Assembly: GCF_002234675.1 (NCBI RefSeq)
Contig: NC_019868.2
Span: 5,550,433 to 5,614,432 of the forward strand
Reading direction: 5' to 3'
Length of the DNA: 64,000 nt
Source of the DNA: Oryzias latipes
Lineage: Eukaryota; Chordata; Actinopteri; Beloniformes; Adrianichthyidae
The translations under genes and the position numbers were made by a program. How positions within the stretch are numbered: position 1 is the stretch's first letter; each line of letters begins with the position of its first letter. Positions 44,289 to 56,510 of this stretch are shown here, piece by piece. The notes beneath the pieces were generated by a model that worked only from the letters and a program-made list of their open reading frames with translations, searched no databases and was not told where the DNA came from.

Positions 44289-46988
44289 CAGTGGTTCTCA
44301 AACTTTCTTCAGTGATGTACCCCCTTAGAAATATATTTTTAGTCAAGTACCCCCTGACACGGGCAAAACATTTTTGGAAGAAAAAAGAGGTACAGTGTTG
44401 TAAAGTCAAATTTATTCAAGCCAAACAACAGTGAACCTGACAAAAACATTCATATGGCAAACATTGCATGTACAAAAAAAAAGAAAAACAGAAGACGTTG
44501 ACCACCAGAAGGCATAAAACCAGTTAAAACTCAAATGTGCAAAATGCTGCTAATAATAAATAAAATAAAAAATATACATGAATAACAAAAATCTGTTCAC
44601 AGAAATAAATCTATAACTTAATAATAAATAAATAATATTTAGTTTACAAAATAAATTAACTTAATAAATAAAGATTTGCTCACAAATAATAATTAATGTT
44701 AACTCCTTAAGGATAAAAAAAAAGAAGATTGCATTTGAATCACTTTGCATTGAACATTTGACTTGAATTGAACAACATGTAACAGGCATTGATTTATGAA
44801 CAGGAAAAAAATGTACTCAATACAATTCAATGACAAATATGTGCTTGCACCTCACTGAGGATCTTTGTCATTCTTGGTGGCAAGGAGGCAACTGCAGTGA
44901 TCAAGCTCTTCTCCAGGCACAGTCTGTTTCTTTGCTTCGTTTTGATCAGCATCATTGCTGAGAAGGAGGCCTCACATAAATATGTGGATGCAAACGGTAG
45001 CAGCTGCTCCAAAGCTTTCTGTCCCAGCTCAGGGTGCTCCTGCCTCACACACAGCCAAAACTGTGTGAGAGTGGATGCACCAAACTTCATCTGCAGGCCA
45101 CGGTCAGATGATACTTCCATCAGTTTTTCCTGATGAGTGACAGGAAGCTTGCTTCTGTTTGCTTCAGACAAGAGAAATGGGTTTCTCACCCAATCCAGCT
45201 GCACAGATTTCTCATCCATGTCAGGAAAGTAGGAGTGAAAACCACTGATCAAGTTAGCCAAATGTCCCACTATGACTAACTTCACCGGAGCTGTCGCCAC
45301 ATCCTCATTTGAGAGAAACACATCCAACTGAGGAAAGCAGGTGAAATCCTCCTGATCACATGCCCTTTTCCACATCTCTGCTTTCTTCAGGAAACCACCC
45401 ACCTTGTCATACAGGTTCAGGATGCTGGTGTCCTTGCCCTGCAGGGACATGTTCAGTTCATTCAGTTTCCTGAATATATCTGCCAGATAGCAAAGCTTTG
45501 CAAGCCAGTCCGTGTTCTCAAACATGGTGGCATGGGGAGATCCGTGCTCTGTCAGGAAGGTGTGAACTTCAGCTCGCAACTCAAACAGCCTGCTCAGTAC
45601 TCTTCCACGGGACAGCCAGCGTACTTCAGTATGCAGGAGCAGTTCTGTGTGTTCAGCTCCCGTATTTTCACAGAGGCTACGGAACAAACGTGCATTAAGT
45701 GGCCTTGACCTGATAAAGTTTATAACTTTAATGCTGTCGTTCAAAACATCGTGCAATACAGGGCTCATTTTCTTGGACGCCAGCGCTTCCCTGTGTATCA
45801 CACAGTGCGTCCACTTGATGTCGGGATTTTCTTTTTTAATCCGTGCTATGAGGCCTTTCGCGCTGCCCGTCATTGATGCAGCCGCATCTGTGCAGACGCT
45901 GCTGCAGGATTTCCAGCTGATAGCGTTTCTGGTGAAAAACATGTTAACGACATTAAAAATGTCCTCTCCGGTTGTTCGCCCCTCCATTTCTTTGCAGAAT
46001 AGAATGTGTTCACAGATGTCGTCCGTGTCGGTGTATCTCACAAATGCAACAAGTTGCGCATGTCCACTCACATCTGTGGATTCATCCAGCTGCAGTGAAA
46101 ATGAGTCTCCAAGTTTTCCCACAACTTGTTCGATAATGTCTGTGCCCATGGTATCTATTCTGCGGCAAACGGTGTCATTGGACAGAGGCACAGTTTTGAA
46201 TGTATCCGCTGATTTTTTGACCCGGCATAGTTTCGGCCAATACCACAGCGGCGGGGAGCAGTAGGTCTTCCGCTATGGTGGAGGGTTTTTTGGCTTTAGC
46301 AACAAGCAAAGACACCGCGTAAGAAGCCTCCAGGGCTTTGGCTGATGTAGTGGAGACTTTTCGCATTGTGGCTTGGGATGACTTGAACTCAGAAAGTTTT
46401 CTCCTGAAGAACTCTGGTGCCTTACCAACGTGACATCCATGTTTTGTGGTGAGATGCCGCTGGAGGTGTGCCGGCTTCATGCTAGCGTTTGCTAACTTTT
46501 CCCCGCAAAAAAACACAGTGCCTGGGGTGGGTCAGAGCTCTTAGACGTAAATCCCATTAAAACATAATCTTCATTGTACTTTCTGGACTTCGTCGCCTCT
46601 TGTTTTGTTTTCTTTTTCACTTGTCCATCTGTACTTTCAGCAGCATGGCTGCTGCGCTTTAACCACGCCTCCATAGTTACAGCGTTATGGTCACGACAGG
46701 TCGTTGATAAGTGCGTGCCGTCAGTGGGTCAAACTAACTTGGTGTGTGTGTGTGGGGGGGGGGCACAGTTTTATTTCAAAGGATATTGAAACTAATTACT
46801 GAATATAAAATTCAGTGCATGAACGCATATTTATATTTTATCGAACTTTTTACAAAATAATTTTTCTCAAGATTTATTATTAGGATGAGCCTACTGATTT
46901 AGATAGATATATTGAAAAGCGTCACGTACCCCCTGCAGTACCTCCACGTACCCCCAGGGGTACGCGTACCCCCATTTGAGAACCACTG
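44289..46988 (-). mobile_element. hAT transposon with ZBED-type transposase gene
   Basis: Ends CAGTGGTTCTCAAA and inverse, flanked by an 8-bp duplication GGTTAGAA at 44281-44288 and 46989-46996. Subterminal parts carry GTACCCC repeats. At 2700 bp with a near-complete transposase gene this is close to an autonomous Charlie-group element. It split the L2 part of block B after the block was duplicated, since block C has the empty site. Confidence 0.88.
44827..46674 (-). pseudogene. hAT (ZBED5/SCAND3-like) transposase, two frameshifts
   Basis: Three overlapping minus frames cover one protein. 46492-46674 has the N-terminus (MEAWLKRSS, YNEDYVLMGF). 46175-46516 has the BED zinc finger (CFFCGEKLANASMKPAHLQRH, with H-T-K-H). 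44827-46191 has the DDE region (LQLDESTDVSGHAQLVAFVRY, CTDAAASM, WTHCVIHREALA, EVRWLSRGRVL) and the C-terminal dimerisation region (PFASTYLCEASFSAM, KQRNRL). The frame changes near 46500 and near 46185. The last frame alone is 454 residues long and open. The protein resembles hAT-Charlie transposases domesticated in vertebrates as ZBED5, but terminal repeats show it is still a transposon. Confidence 0.85.
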
Positions 46989-47500
46989 GGTTAGAAGACC
47001 AGTCCAGAGGATCCCAGGGTCCGTGAGGGTTCATATTTGACCAAAAGATCTGATAAATAAGAAGGGACAAGACCGTTAAGACATTGAAAAACTGTTAAAA
47101 GTATCTTAAAATCAATCCTGAAGCATATGGCGAGCCAATGCAGGGATTTTAAAATTGGGGTGATGTGAGCCCGCTTCCTGGTCTTGGTGAGAACTCGTTC
47201 AGCAGAGTTCTGGAGAAGCTGAAGATTCTTAATCTTAGTTTTTTGGAAGACCAGCAAGCAGGGCGTTACAATAATCAATTCTACTGAAGATGAAAGCATG
47301 CATTAGGATCTCCATATTGGGCACAAGAGAGAGTAGTGGGCGGAGCCTAGACAATTTTCTAAGGTGATAACCACCTGTTTTATATGAAAGTTAAAAGTTA
47401 GCTTAGTGTTGAAAATAACACCCAGGTTTCTGACTGTTTCTGAATGGCATAAGGAAAGTTCCTGTAGCTTCAGAAAATGTTTCTCTCTCTTAGCTTCACA

Positions 47501-47994
47501 CCTGTTGGATTAACATAAAAACATGGACATTGGTTGCGCCGCGTAAAAAAAACATGTTGTGCCAACATATTTATTGCACATAGAAAATCCTGTTCTACCG
47601 TAATGAATGCTTCTTTGTTTCTACACCTACTAATTTTACATAAACAAACATGATTTTAGTATGCCATTTACCATAATTCTTTTCAATCATTTAAAAAACA
47701 TTACAATGTTTTAGCAACATTATTATTTGTTTGAAATGAACCAAATATTTCATTTAAAATTATAATTTATTTTAATAAAATTTAAATTGAATAATAAAAT
47801 TGCAGATTATTATATAAAAGCCAATACTTTCTTGTGCATTATGCCAGTCCAATATACATTTGACACTGAACACAAATTTCAGATTTCACTTTTTTATTAT
47901 CTAAGCTTGAAAAATATGTCTATGGCAAAGCAAAAAGTACAAATCAAAAAAAAAATTGTTTGCTATTTTTCATTAAACAGAAGATAACAGAAAG
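47501..47994. other. AT-rich spacer
   Basis: Nothing recognised apart from AT-rich sequence. Confidence 0.4.
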
Positions 47995-48283
47995 AGCCAA
48001 AGCAAGCAGCTGGAATTCCCTCTTGGATAAGAGCCAGATCTCAAAGCCTGAAACCTTAGACACAACTTTGCCCTTCAACTCTACTACAGTTTTTTGGATT
48101 ACCTCAAAGGTGTTTCTGAGATGAGGAGGGTTATCCAGATTTGTGTTGTAATTAAGGCCAAACAGCATGGCATCTAGTACTCCGACACTTGGTGGGGCGA
48201 CCACCACTGCCACTGTCCATTAGGAGGGAAATTCCCACCGTGGTGTCCTCGACTGCCTCCTGGATTGCTGCGTGGTCTTCATT
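47995..48283 (-). pseudogene. Fragment similar to a fish SAM-domain-like protein family
   Basis: The minus strand has an acceptor-like CTTTAG at about 48284. A first frame gives NEDHAAIQEAVEDTTVGISL, and after a frame change a second gives [20 protein letters not shown] followed by [14 protein letters not shown]. From memory this resembles the C-terminal part of fish SAMD3-like proteins (GLIYALN, FEVIQKIFLEL). The frame change and isolation suggest a broken copy. A splice-bounded exon-like stretch at 50155-50224 (VITHQMLLRDAGVHTPVFTE) might belong to the same locus. Identity is uncertain. Confidence 0.35.
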
Positions 48284-48451
48284 CTAAAGAACACCGAAAA
48301 TATTTGTGTGTACAGTTCACATTTGAAGTTTAGTTAAAACGTCTAGATTACACAACACACCTGTACTTGGAATAAACCCCTGCACCTGCTTATGTTGGCG
48401 GGGTCAGCAGTCTGAAATACAAAGAGTCAGCTTATTTTAAACTCACATGCA

Positions 48452-49816
48452 AAGAAAAGGCCACTCTGAAATCTTCAGTTGTATCACACAGCACAATGCC
48501 ACAGATGTCGCAAGTTTTGAGGGAGCGTTCAATTGGCATTTGGATAGCAGGAATGTCCACCAGAGCTGTTGCTAGGGAAGTGAATGTCTTTTTCTCCACC
48601 ATAAACCGTCTCCAAAGGCGTTTCCGAGAATTTGGCAGCACATCCAACCGGCCTCACAACCGCAGACCACGTGTAACCACACCAGCCCAAGACCTCCACA
48701 TCCAGCATGTCCACCTCCAAGATCGTCTGAGACCAGCCACTCGGACAGCTGCTGAAACAATCGGTTGGCTTAACCACAGAATTTCTGCACAAACTGTCAC
48801 AAACCGTCTCAGAGAAGCTCATCTGCATGCTCGTCGTCCTCATCGAGGTCTCGACCTCACTCCAGTTCGTCGTCGTAACCGACTTGAGTGGGCAAATGCT
48901 CACATGTGATGGCGTCTGGCACGTTGGAGAGGTGTTCTCTTCACGGATGAATCCCGGTTTACACTGTTCAGGGCAGATGGCAGACAGCGTGTGTGGCGTC
49001 GTGTGGGTGAGCGGTTTTCTGATGTCAATGTTGTGGATCGAGTAGCCCATGGTGGTGGTGGGGTCATGGTATGGGCAGGCATATGTTATGGGCGAAGAAC
49101 ACAGGTGCATTTCATTGATGGCATTTTGAATGCACAGACAAGATCCTGGGGCCCATTGTTGTGCCGTACATCCAACAACATCATCTCATGTTGCAGCATG
49201 ATAATGCACGGCGCCATGTTGCAAGGATCTGTACACAATTCTTGGAAGCTGAAAACATCCCAGTTCTTGCGTGGCCAGCATACACACCGGACATGTCACC
49301 CATTGAGCATGTTTGGGATGCTCTGGATCGGCGTATACGGCAGCGTGTTCCAGTTCTTGCCAATATCCAGCAACTTCGCACAGCCATTGAAACAGAGTGG
49401 ACCATCATTCCACAGGCCACAATAGACAACCTGATCAACTCTATGCGAAGGAGATGTGTCGCACTTCATGAGGCAAATGGTGGTCACACCAGATACTGAC
49501 TGGTTGTCTGAGTCCCCTGACCCCCTCAATAAAACAAAACTGAAGATTTCAGAGTGGCCTTTTCTTGTGGCCAGTCTAAGGCACACCTGTGCAATAATCA
49601 TGCTGTCTAATCAGCATCTTGATATGGCACACCTGCGGGGTGGGATGGATTGTCTTGGCAAAGGAGAAGTGCTCACTATCACACAGACAGATTTGTGAAC
49701 AATATTTCAGAGAATTGGTTATTTTGTGTATGTGGAAAATGTTTCACATCTTTGAGTTCATACCATAAAAAATGGGAGCAATAACAAAAGTGTTGCGTTT
49801 ATATTTTTGGTCAGTG
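48452..49816 (+). mobile_element. Tc1-like transposon, left terminal repeat truncated
   Basis: The right terminal repeat is long (about 49537-49816), ending GGTCAGTG before TA. On the left only its inner part (AAGAAAAGGCCACTCTGAAA) remains, so about 250 bp are missing. Transposase text runs from ATG 48496 to 49499. The HTH region (MSTRAVAREVNV) is followed by LFTDESRF, MLQHDNARRH and DMSPIEHVWD, the three carboxylates of a DD34E catalytic centre. A TGA at 48907-48909 follows WANAHM where an Arg codon is usual, and a frame change lies near 49140-49160. The element is inactive. Confidence 0.88.
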
Positions 49817-49943
49817 TAGTTACTGGGTTAACAAAATCATGATATTCTTAGTGTCATGTTACCATTTATACCGCGATAACTGATTGCCCTTTGTCCCACA
49901 TGAGGACAAATTTGCCCTTCAATTTCATTTTTTATAATGTATG

Positions 49944-50025
49944 TACAGTACAGACCAAAAGCTTGGACACACCTTCTTGTTCAAATGAATGGGGAGGTTT
50001 GTCCAAACTTTTGGTCAGTACTGTA
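49944..50025. mobile_element. 82-bp Tc1-type hairpin MITE
   Basis: Reads TACAGTACAGACCAAAAGCT at the left and the inverse (ACTTTTGGTCAGTACTGTA) at the right with almost no loop, within TA duplications. This terminus is typical of fish Tc1-like MITEs. Confidence 0.75.
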
Positions 50026-50823
50026 ACCCTCTGCATAAATGGTGTGTGTAAAGAGTAGGGGTGGGAATCTTGATTACCTCACTATTCAATCTGATTACAA
50101 TTCAGAAGACAATGATTCCAATCATATAAGGTAAATGCATGGTGAAGGGGGCTCACCTGACTCAGTGAAGACTGGAGTATGGACCCCAGCATCACGGAGG
50201 AGCATTTGGTGTGTGATGACCTCTGTAATCAGGACAGAGATTTCTGAGTTTAGTGTTACATTTTAATTAAATATAGAGAGTGACACGTGCACAGTTTTGT
50301 TGTATCATTGTGCTAACTAAACATGCATTAGAAATCAATAGCTGCAAAAATATTCTGAAGAAATTAGACCAGAAAGTACATTTGACCCCCCACCTCACCC
50401 CTAAACCCTAACAGAATTCAAACCGTGCTTACTGAGAACCCGCGAAATTTGAAATGGAAACTGCAAACTAAGCTAGCAGATCTGGAGTAGCTAATCCCCC
50501 CACCCATGTACGGTGTTTCCTCATTTATCCCAAAATAGGGGAAATCTGTGAAGTAGGATTACAGACGTTTTATAAGGTTGTAAAACTTTTTACTACACAC
50601 TATACACTTGTTCCCAAAGGACATGAATATTTTCTCTCCATTTTAAAACTCTCAAAGCTAAAATCTCCATAGAAAAGTAAGTTCAGCATTATAGAATGAA
50701 AACAAAGCTCTGACTGAAATCAAAGACTTATGTAAACTTGACAAACCGAACGCAGAGAATGATTGACAGCTGACTGAGACACAGAACTACGCTGTGTGCT
50801 GATCAAATAATGCTGTCCTTTAA
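50026..50823. other. Non-coding spacer
   Basis: Contains the exon-like stretch 50155-50224 (minus), bounded by ATTACAG and a GTGAGC donor. Otherwise nothing recognised. Confidence 0.35.
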
Positions 50824-51028
50824 GCCTTGTGCTATCTTAGATGACCCCACCCTTACTTTGACGTGTTCTCCCTACCATGACAAAGGTGGATAAAGGTGGA
50901 AAGATTTCATGTAATCCATGGACACCAGTGAAGATCACAAATCATTAAAGAAAAAAGGTTCAGAGCACTGTCTAGTGGGTCTAGATGACCCAACTCCCAA
51001 CGTTATAGTAACTAGGATAGCACAAGGG
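50824..51028. mobile_element. TTAA-flanked MITE, copy 1
   Basis: Ends GCCTTGTGCTATCTTAG and (inverse) CCCTTGTGCTATCCTAG, flanked by TTAA at 50820-50823 and 51029-51032. It is nearly identical, in inverted orientation, to 59910-60114. The TTAA target suggests piggyBac or Kolobok mobilisation. Confidence 0.85.
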
Positions 51029-51129
51029 TTAAGCTAGCTCATGGGTGGAACGGAATGGAAAAGCTCAATAATGACAATAGCGATAATAGCATCTCACATT
51101 TTCTTTCAATTTAGGTCTCCACAATGCGG

Positions 51130-51312
51130 AATTTAGCAAAAAGAAATCCACTACAGTGAAGATGAATCCCCCTGGCAAAGTTACCGCCTGTGGAATTAAA
51201 AAAAAAAACACCGTCCCCGCGAGCGCCCACTGCCCCTTTGACAAAAGTGAACCCCCAATCCTTCGATCATTGTTGACCTGCTCAACCACCTGAGCCACTG
51301 CTGCCCAGATGT
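51130..51312 (-). mobile_element. tRNA-derived SINE remnant
   Basis: The minus strand begins GGGCAGCAGTGGCTCAGGTG, a box A-like head, with GGGGGTTCACTTT as a degraded box B. This matches the usual GTGGCTCAGGNGGTAGAGC head of fish tRNA-type SINEs. Confidence 0.5.
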
Positions 51313-51699
51313 AGGGAAGCTGCCCACGCCCCGGCCAAGGATGTATACACTTTTGATTTGATTTCTATATCTCAAGCATTAATTGTAGAGATTTATCAAA
51401 CTTGTTGCAGAAATGATAAATATCATAATAAATAATATTACTAGTTTATGTGGTTGCTTTCAATGTTTTGAAAACAAGGATTGAGTGTGAGATCCGTTTG
51501 ATGATTGTATTTCTGTCTTTGGTGGTTTTGCATTTTAGAATTTCCCCTGAAAACTCTGGAACCGCATTGACAAAATAGTTATTGATGCCGTTTGCAGCTT
51601 CATTGATGTTATAGTTTTGACCCTTCTCTTCTGTAAATTAATCTGGGGATTTCTGGATATTGTCCCATTTTTAATGCTGTTATTTTACACTTCTGTCAG

Positions 51700-53290
51700 A
51701 AGTCAGAGCTCTGTCTCCCCCTTTGGTCACCGGCAGAAACCATCTCCAAAGTTCTGAATGCACTACATCTCCAAACAACACGGGCGGGCAGTTTCTTTAC
51801 ACTGAGCCTCACTCAGTGCGACGTAGACTGTGAGTGATTCCAAATGAAAGTCAGGGGATTAACGGGGATTCCATAATAGGGAAGGTCCGTTTCTTCAACG
51901 CGGTAACTCAGTTTTCTGGGAGCCACGGTTCTGGATATCCCGGAGAAACTCCCAGACCTTCTGCGCTCTTTCCCTCCCCCACTGAGGAGGCTGATTTTAC
52001 ATGTCGGTTTTAATGATACGTCTTATAGACAGTCTAAAACGACTAAAAATGCGTGCATCAGACTTTTAAATTTTTCAAACTCCTGTCCATTGACGCTTCA
52101 GCAGGCTGCTGAGTCTGAGCACCAAACTCCAGTCTGCTTCCAGCCTAAACAGATTTGTTTTTATTGACAATTTTAACCTGTTCTGGAACAGAACCTCTTT
52201 TTATAAAACAGATGGGATCCTCCCAGTCCACTAGGCAGCAATGTTTTAGCTGCCAACATCAGACATTCTGTCCAGACATCACCGGCCCCCATCATGTCCA
52301 CACCAGTCCAAACCTCTTCATCTGTGCAGACATCGGTCTGTACATAGCTATGTCTCCTGATGACACAAGGCCAATAGAAGCACTTTTTAACTGTATTTTA
52401 GATGTGAAATCATGGATGGCAAATAATTTTCTGCAGCTCAACCAGGAAAAACTGAATTTTTAGTAATCAGTCCTGATGCTAAGAGAAAGAAACAGCTTCT
52501 GAAGCTAAAGGACTTTCCTTATGCCATTCAGAAACAGTCAGAAACCTGGGTATTATTTTCAACACTAAGCTAACTTTTAACTTTCCTATAAAACAGGTGG
52601 TTATCACCTTAGAAAATTGCCTAGGCTCCGCCCACTACTCTCTCTTGCCATCATTAGAATTGAATATTGTAATGCCCTGCTAGCTGGTCTTCCAAAAACT
52701 AAGATTAAGAACCTTCAGCTTCTCCAGAACTCTGCTGAACGAGTTCTCACCAAGACCAGGAAGCGGGCTCACATCACCCCAATTTTAAAACCCCTGCATT
52801 GGCTCGCCATATGCTTCAGGATTGATTTTAAGATACTTTTAACAGTTTTTCAATGTCTTAACGGTCTTGTCCCTTCTTATTTATCAGATCTTTTAGTCAA
52901 ATATGAACCCTCACGGACCCTGAGATCCTCTGGACTGGTCTTCTAACCATTCCAGCGGCATTTATTTTACACTAAGGCCTTCATTTATGGAACAATCTGT
53001 CAGAGGACCTGAGGGCTGCAGAGAGCATAGTTGCTTTTAAGATAAGGCTCAAGACCTTTTTCATCTGGCTTTTAGCTCATTTTTACTACTTTTATCTATT
53101 TGATTTATTTATTTGTTTGTTTGTTTGTTCATTTTATCTTGTTTTATGAATTTACATTAGATTTATGAAGGATTATTTTATTTTACCTTATTTCAATGTT
53201 TTATTGTTTATTTGTTTATTGCTTTGTTTTAATGTAAAGCACTTTGTGTAATGCTTTTATGTGAAAAATTGCTATATAAATAAAGTTTGA
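51700..53290 (+). mobile_element. L2-group LINE with SGNH-type ORF1 remnant and RT C-terminus
   Basis: The first part (to about 52300) encodes broken text resembling the SGNH-esterase ORF1 of fish L2/CR1-group LINEs (NRFVFIDNFNLFWNRTSFYK followed by TDG). It is joined to late RT text (VKSWMANNFLQLNQEKLNF; LQLLQNSAERVLTKTRKRAH; SYLSDLLVKYEPSRTLRSSG). The endonuclease and the core of the RT are missing, so the element has a large internal deletion. It ends in a 3' UTR with AATAAAG followed by TTGATTGATT. Confidence 0.7.
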
Positions 53291-53536
53291 TTGATTGATT
53301 GATTTGTTGATTGATGGATTTATGAGACGTTTATTTTATTTATGACATGTTGCAAAAACTGGTAAATGATCAGTTATGTTACATGATATTAGTCCACTCA
53401 TATGAGTGTATTCTATATTATAATATAATATTTTGAGAGTTAAACATCTTTTCCATCCAGTCACTGAACAACTTTAACCCTCCTGCTTTGTTTGTTTCTG
53501 AGGAACATCATTGATGCTCGTTTCTATTTGAATAAC

Positions 53537-53653
53537 CATCCATCCATCCATCCATCCATCCATCCATCCATCCATCCATCCATCCATCCATCCATCCATC
53601 CATCCATCCATCCATCCATCCATCCATCCATCCATCCATCCATCCATCCATCC
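53537..53653. repeat. (ATCC)n microsatellite (block C)
   Basis: About 29 uninterrupted ATCC units, purer than in A and B. Confidence 0.97.
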
Positions 53654-53774
53654 AGAGTATCTGGAGCATACCCACACATGCTAATGACCGATATGCAGTA
53701 CTTATTTGAACTACAAATAAAGTATATGAACCCTTTTTACTTGATACACTGATTACCTTAAAGCTTCAAAGTAT

Positions 53775-56150
53775 ATGACACCCCTAGTGTGACCGAATCT
53801 GAATGCCTTCTTTCCATTGATGCTGAGAAAGCCTTTGATAGGATTGAATGGAAATATCTTTTTGAGACTCTAAACAAATTTGGGGTCGGGTGATCCTTTT
53901 TATCATGGGTCAAGCTTTTGTATGCTTGTCCATCTGCTACAGTACTCACTAATAATACCTACTCCAAATCGTTTAGTCTGCACCGTGGTACCCGACAGGG
54001 CTGCCCCCTCAGCCCACTACTCTTTGTGTTAGCTATCGAGCCCTTAGCAATAACAATAAGGAAAAATAATTACATTTGTGGCATTTCAAGATGGGGTACA
54101 GAACATAAGTTAGCCCTTTATGCGGATGACCTCCTGCTGTTTATATCTAAGGCTAAAGACACTATCCCTCACGTTTTAGAACTGCTTGGTAAGTTTGGAC
54201 TATCTCCGGTTACAAAATAAATCTGCATAAAAGTGAGCTTTTGCCACTTAACATATCTGATTCAGCCATGAAGGAAATTACTCTCCCATTTAAGATAACA
54301 AGAACTAGCTTTGTCTATTTAGGAATAACTGTAACACAAAAACCCTGTGATCTGTTTAAAGAAAATTTTGGGAAACTGCAGGTGATAATACAACAGGACC
54401 TGGCTAAATGGTCTCCCCTTTACCTCTCGCTAGTTGGGAGAGTGAACGTGGTTAAGATGTCTGTATTACCCAGATTTCTATATCTATTTCAGAACATCCC
54501 CGTATATATCCCTAATAGTTACTTTAAAAAACTTGACTCTATTATCTCAGCGTTCATATGGAACGGCAAAAAACCACGGCTGCGCAAGGAACATCTGCAG
54601 AAAGCAAAACAACATGGTGGTTTTTCACTTCCAAATTTACGTTATTATTATTGGGCTGCTAATCTGTGTTGTGTGACATACTGGGCACATTACTCTAATG
54701 ATGTTGGACCGCCGTGGGTGGAGATGGAAAAACTTTCTGCTGGACCTGGTCTGTTACCCTCGGTCGTTGGTGCAGCACTCCCACTGACTAAACCTCTGAC
54801 TATTGATAATCCTGTAGTACATAACTCGATTAAAATCTGCCATCAATTCAGGAAGCATTTTGGTTACTTAGGGATGAGCCTGCAAGTTCCAATAGCATCC
54901 AATACATTTTTCCAACCTTCGTTGTTGGATGCTGCATTTCAGAGGTGGCGGCGACACGGTTTGACGACCTTTAACGATTTATTTTCTGATAATCAATTTG
55001 CCTCTTTTCAGCAACTGGTCAACAAATATAATGTTCCTAGCTCAGATTTTTTTAGATACTTGCAGGTGCGTCATCTCATCATGACCTCCATCACAGGGTT
55101 CCCTATTAAACCTCCTCAAAATACTCTGGATAACATTTTGATCTTCAATCCCACCTGGAAGAAATCCATATCTAAATTGCTTGGCATGATCTCAGCCATA
55201 GAGTCTCCCTCGATGCTAACCATTAAAACATATTGGGAGCAGGATCTTGATGAAACCATTAGTGAAACAGACTGGGAAAATATTGTAAGGAACATCAACT
55301 CATCCTCGATTTATGCAAAACACTGTCTATTGCAGTTTAAGGTTGTGCATCGTGCTCACCTCTGTAAAGCCAGATTAGCCCAAATGTATCCACAAATTGA
55401 TCCACTGTGTAACAGATGCAAATCAGCAGAGGCCACACTAATCCACACTTTTTGGTACTGCCCCAAAATACAGTGCTTTTGGGTAAATATCTGTGAGGCA
55501 CTTAGCTCCATCTTGGGAGTCAAACTGACTTTGAACCCACTTGTATTTCTGTTTGGAATAAACAGTGGGGCTCCCACATTGCCTGCAGGTGGTCAGAGAA
55601 TCATTACTTTTACAACTTTACTAGCGAGACGCCTCATTCTGCTTAAGTGGAAAGATGCTGCCCCACCCACTTTATCACATTGGATTCGAAATGTGCTTTA
55701 CCATCTTAAGCTTGAAAAAATAAGATTTACTGTGAGACAATCAGAGCATAAATTTTATAAGGTATGGAGACCATTTCTCAACTTTTATAGTCTACCATCT
55801 ACAAGTGTAACAGAATGATGCCGTTTTTTTTTTTGTTTGTTTGTTTGTTTGTTTTTCTTTTTTCTTACCTTTTCTTTTTTTTTCTTTTTTTTTCTTCTTT
55901 AAGTGTGTATTAATATATTTGCACTTTACTTATTTTTTTGTAATGTATATGCTATTTAACCTATACTGTGACAGATTTTATATATTCATGTTTCTGCTTA
56001 TAACTTGTACCATTTTATTTCCTTATATTTCCATTACTAAAATTGATATTGGTGTATATGACACTGACAGCAGCAGGGGGTGGGGGACTGGGTTTTGAGT
56101 TTGTTTGTTCTATGTTTTAAAACTGAAAACTTAATAAATATATAAAACAC
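53775..56150 (+). mobile_element. L1-clade LINE, 5'-truncated
   Basis: A 16-bp target duplication TAAAGCTTCAAAGTAT lies at 53759-53774 and 56151-56166. The insert starts inside the RT domain ([19 protein letters not shown]) and continues HRGTRQGCPLSPLLFVLAIE, catalytic YADD (ALYADDLLLF), then a long C-terminal frame 54241-55818 (525 residues; FVYLGITVT, FIWNGKKPRLR, CNRCKSAEATLIHTFWYCP). A stop near 53893 and a frame change near 54205 interrupt it. The 3' end is T/GTTT-rich and ends AATAAATATATAAAACAC. Confidence 0.88.
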
Positions 56151-56268
56151 TAAAGCTTCAAAGTATAAAAATGCTTTTCAGTTTTTATTTATTTTTTGGA
56201 TTTTAAAATTCAAAATGGGTCAATCTGACCCTGAGCATAACAGGAGGCTTAAGCTTGACCCTGGTGAC

Positions 56269-56510
56269 CTATATACACAGCGTATAATGACATTTCTCCT
56301 TGAACATTTGAATTGTAATACATTCCAATCTTTCATCCACTGCTACTGACACTTTATCAATTACTGTAAACTTTGTGTTTCTTTTCACAATTATTGTGAC
56401 TCCTCCACCTTTTTTGTCTGCTCTGTTCACATAGTTAAGTTCATAGTTTTCTAATTCAAAGTCAGTGTCCTTGTTGAAGCTAAAAAAGCGTGGTCCACCC
56501 AGCTCAGATG
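56269..56510 (-). mobile_element. LINE endonuclease fragment (block C)
   Basis: The minus frame has FFSFNKDTDFELENYELNY and RADKKGGGVTI, the same fragment as in blocks A and B. Confidence 0.55.

Larger units (their letters stand above)
40252..47480 (-). repeat. Duplicated block, copy B (inverted; hAT inserted)
   Basis: Reverse-complement match to copy A (28214-32715) at 40252-44288, then to copy C's L2 part at 46997-47480, the two parts being separated by the 2.7-kb hAT. Relative to A and C it has a deletion joining GAGAACC to CCCTGTATGAG (missing about 430 bp of 5' flank). Arms A and B form a large inverted repeat with a 7.5-kb spacer. Confidence 0.85.

Noticed and set aside
44827-46674. 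hAT transposase as a domesticated host gene
   Set aside because: It lies between intact terminal repeats with target duplications and carries two frame changes.
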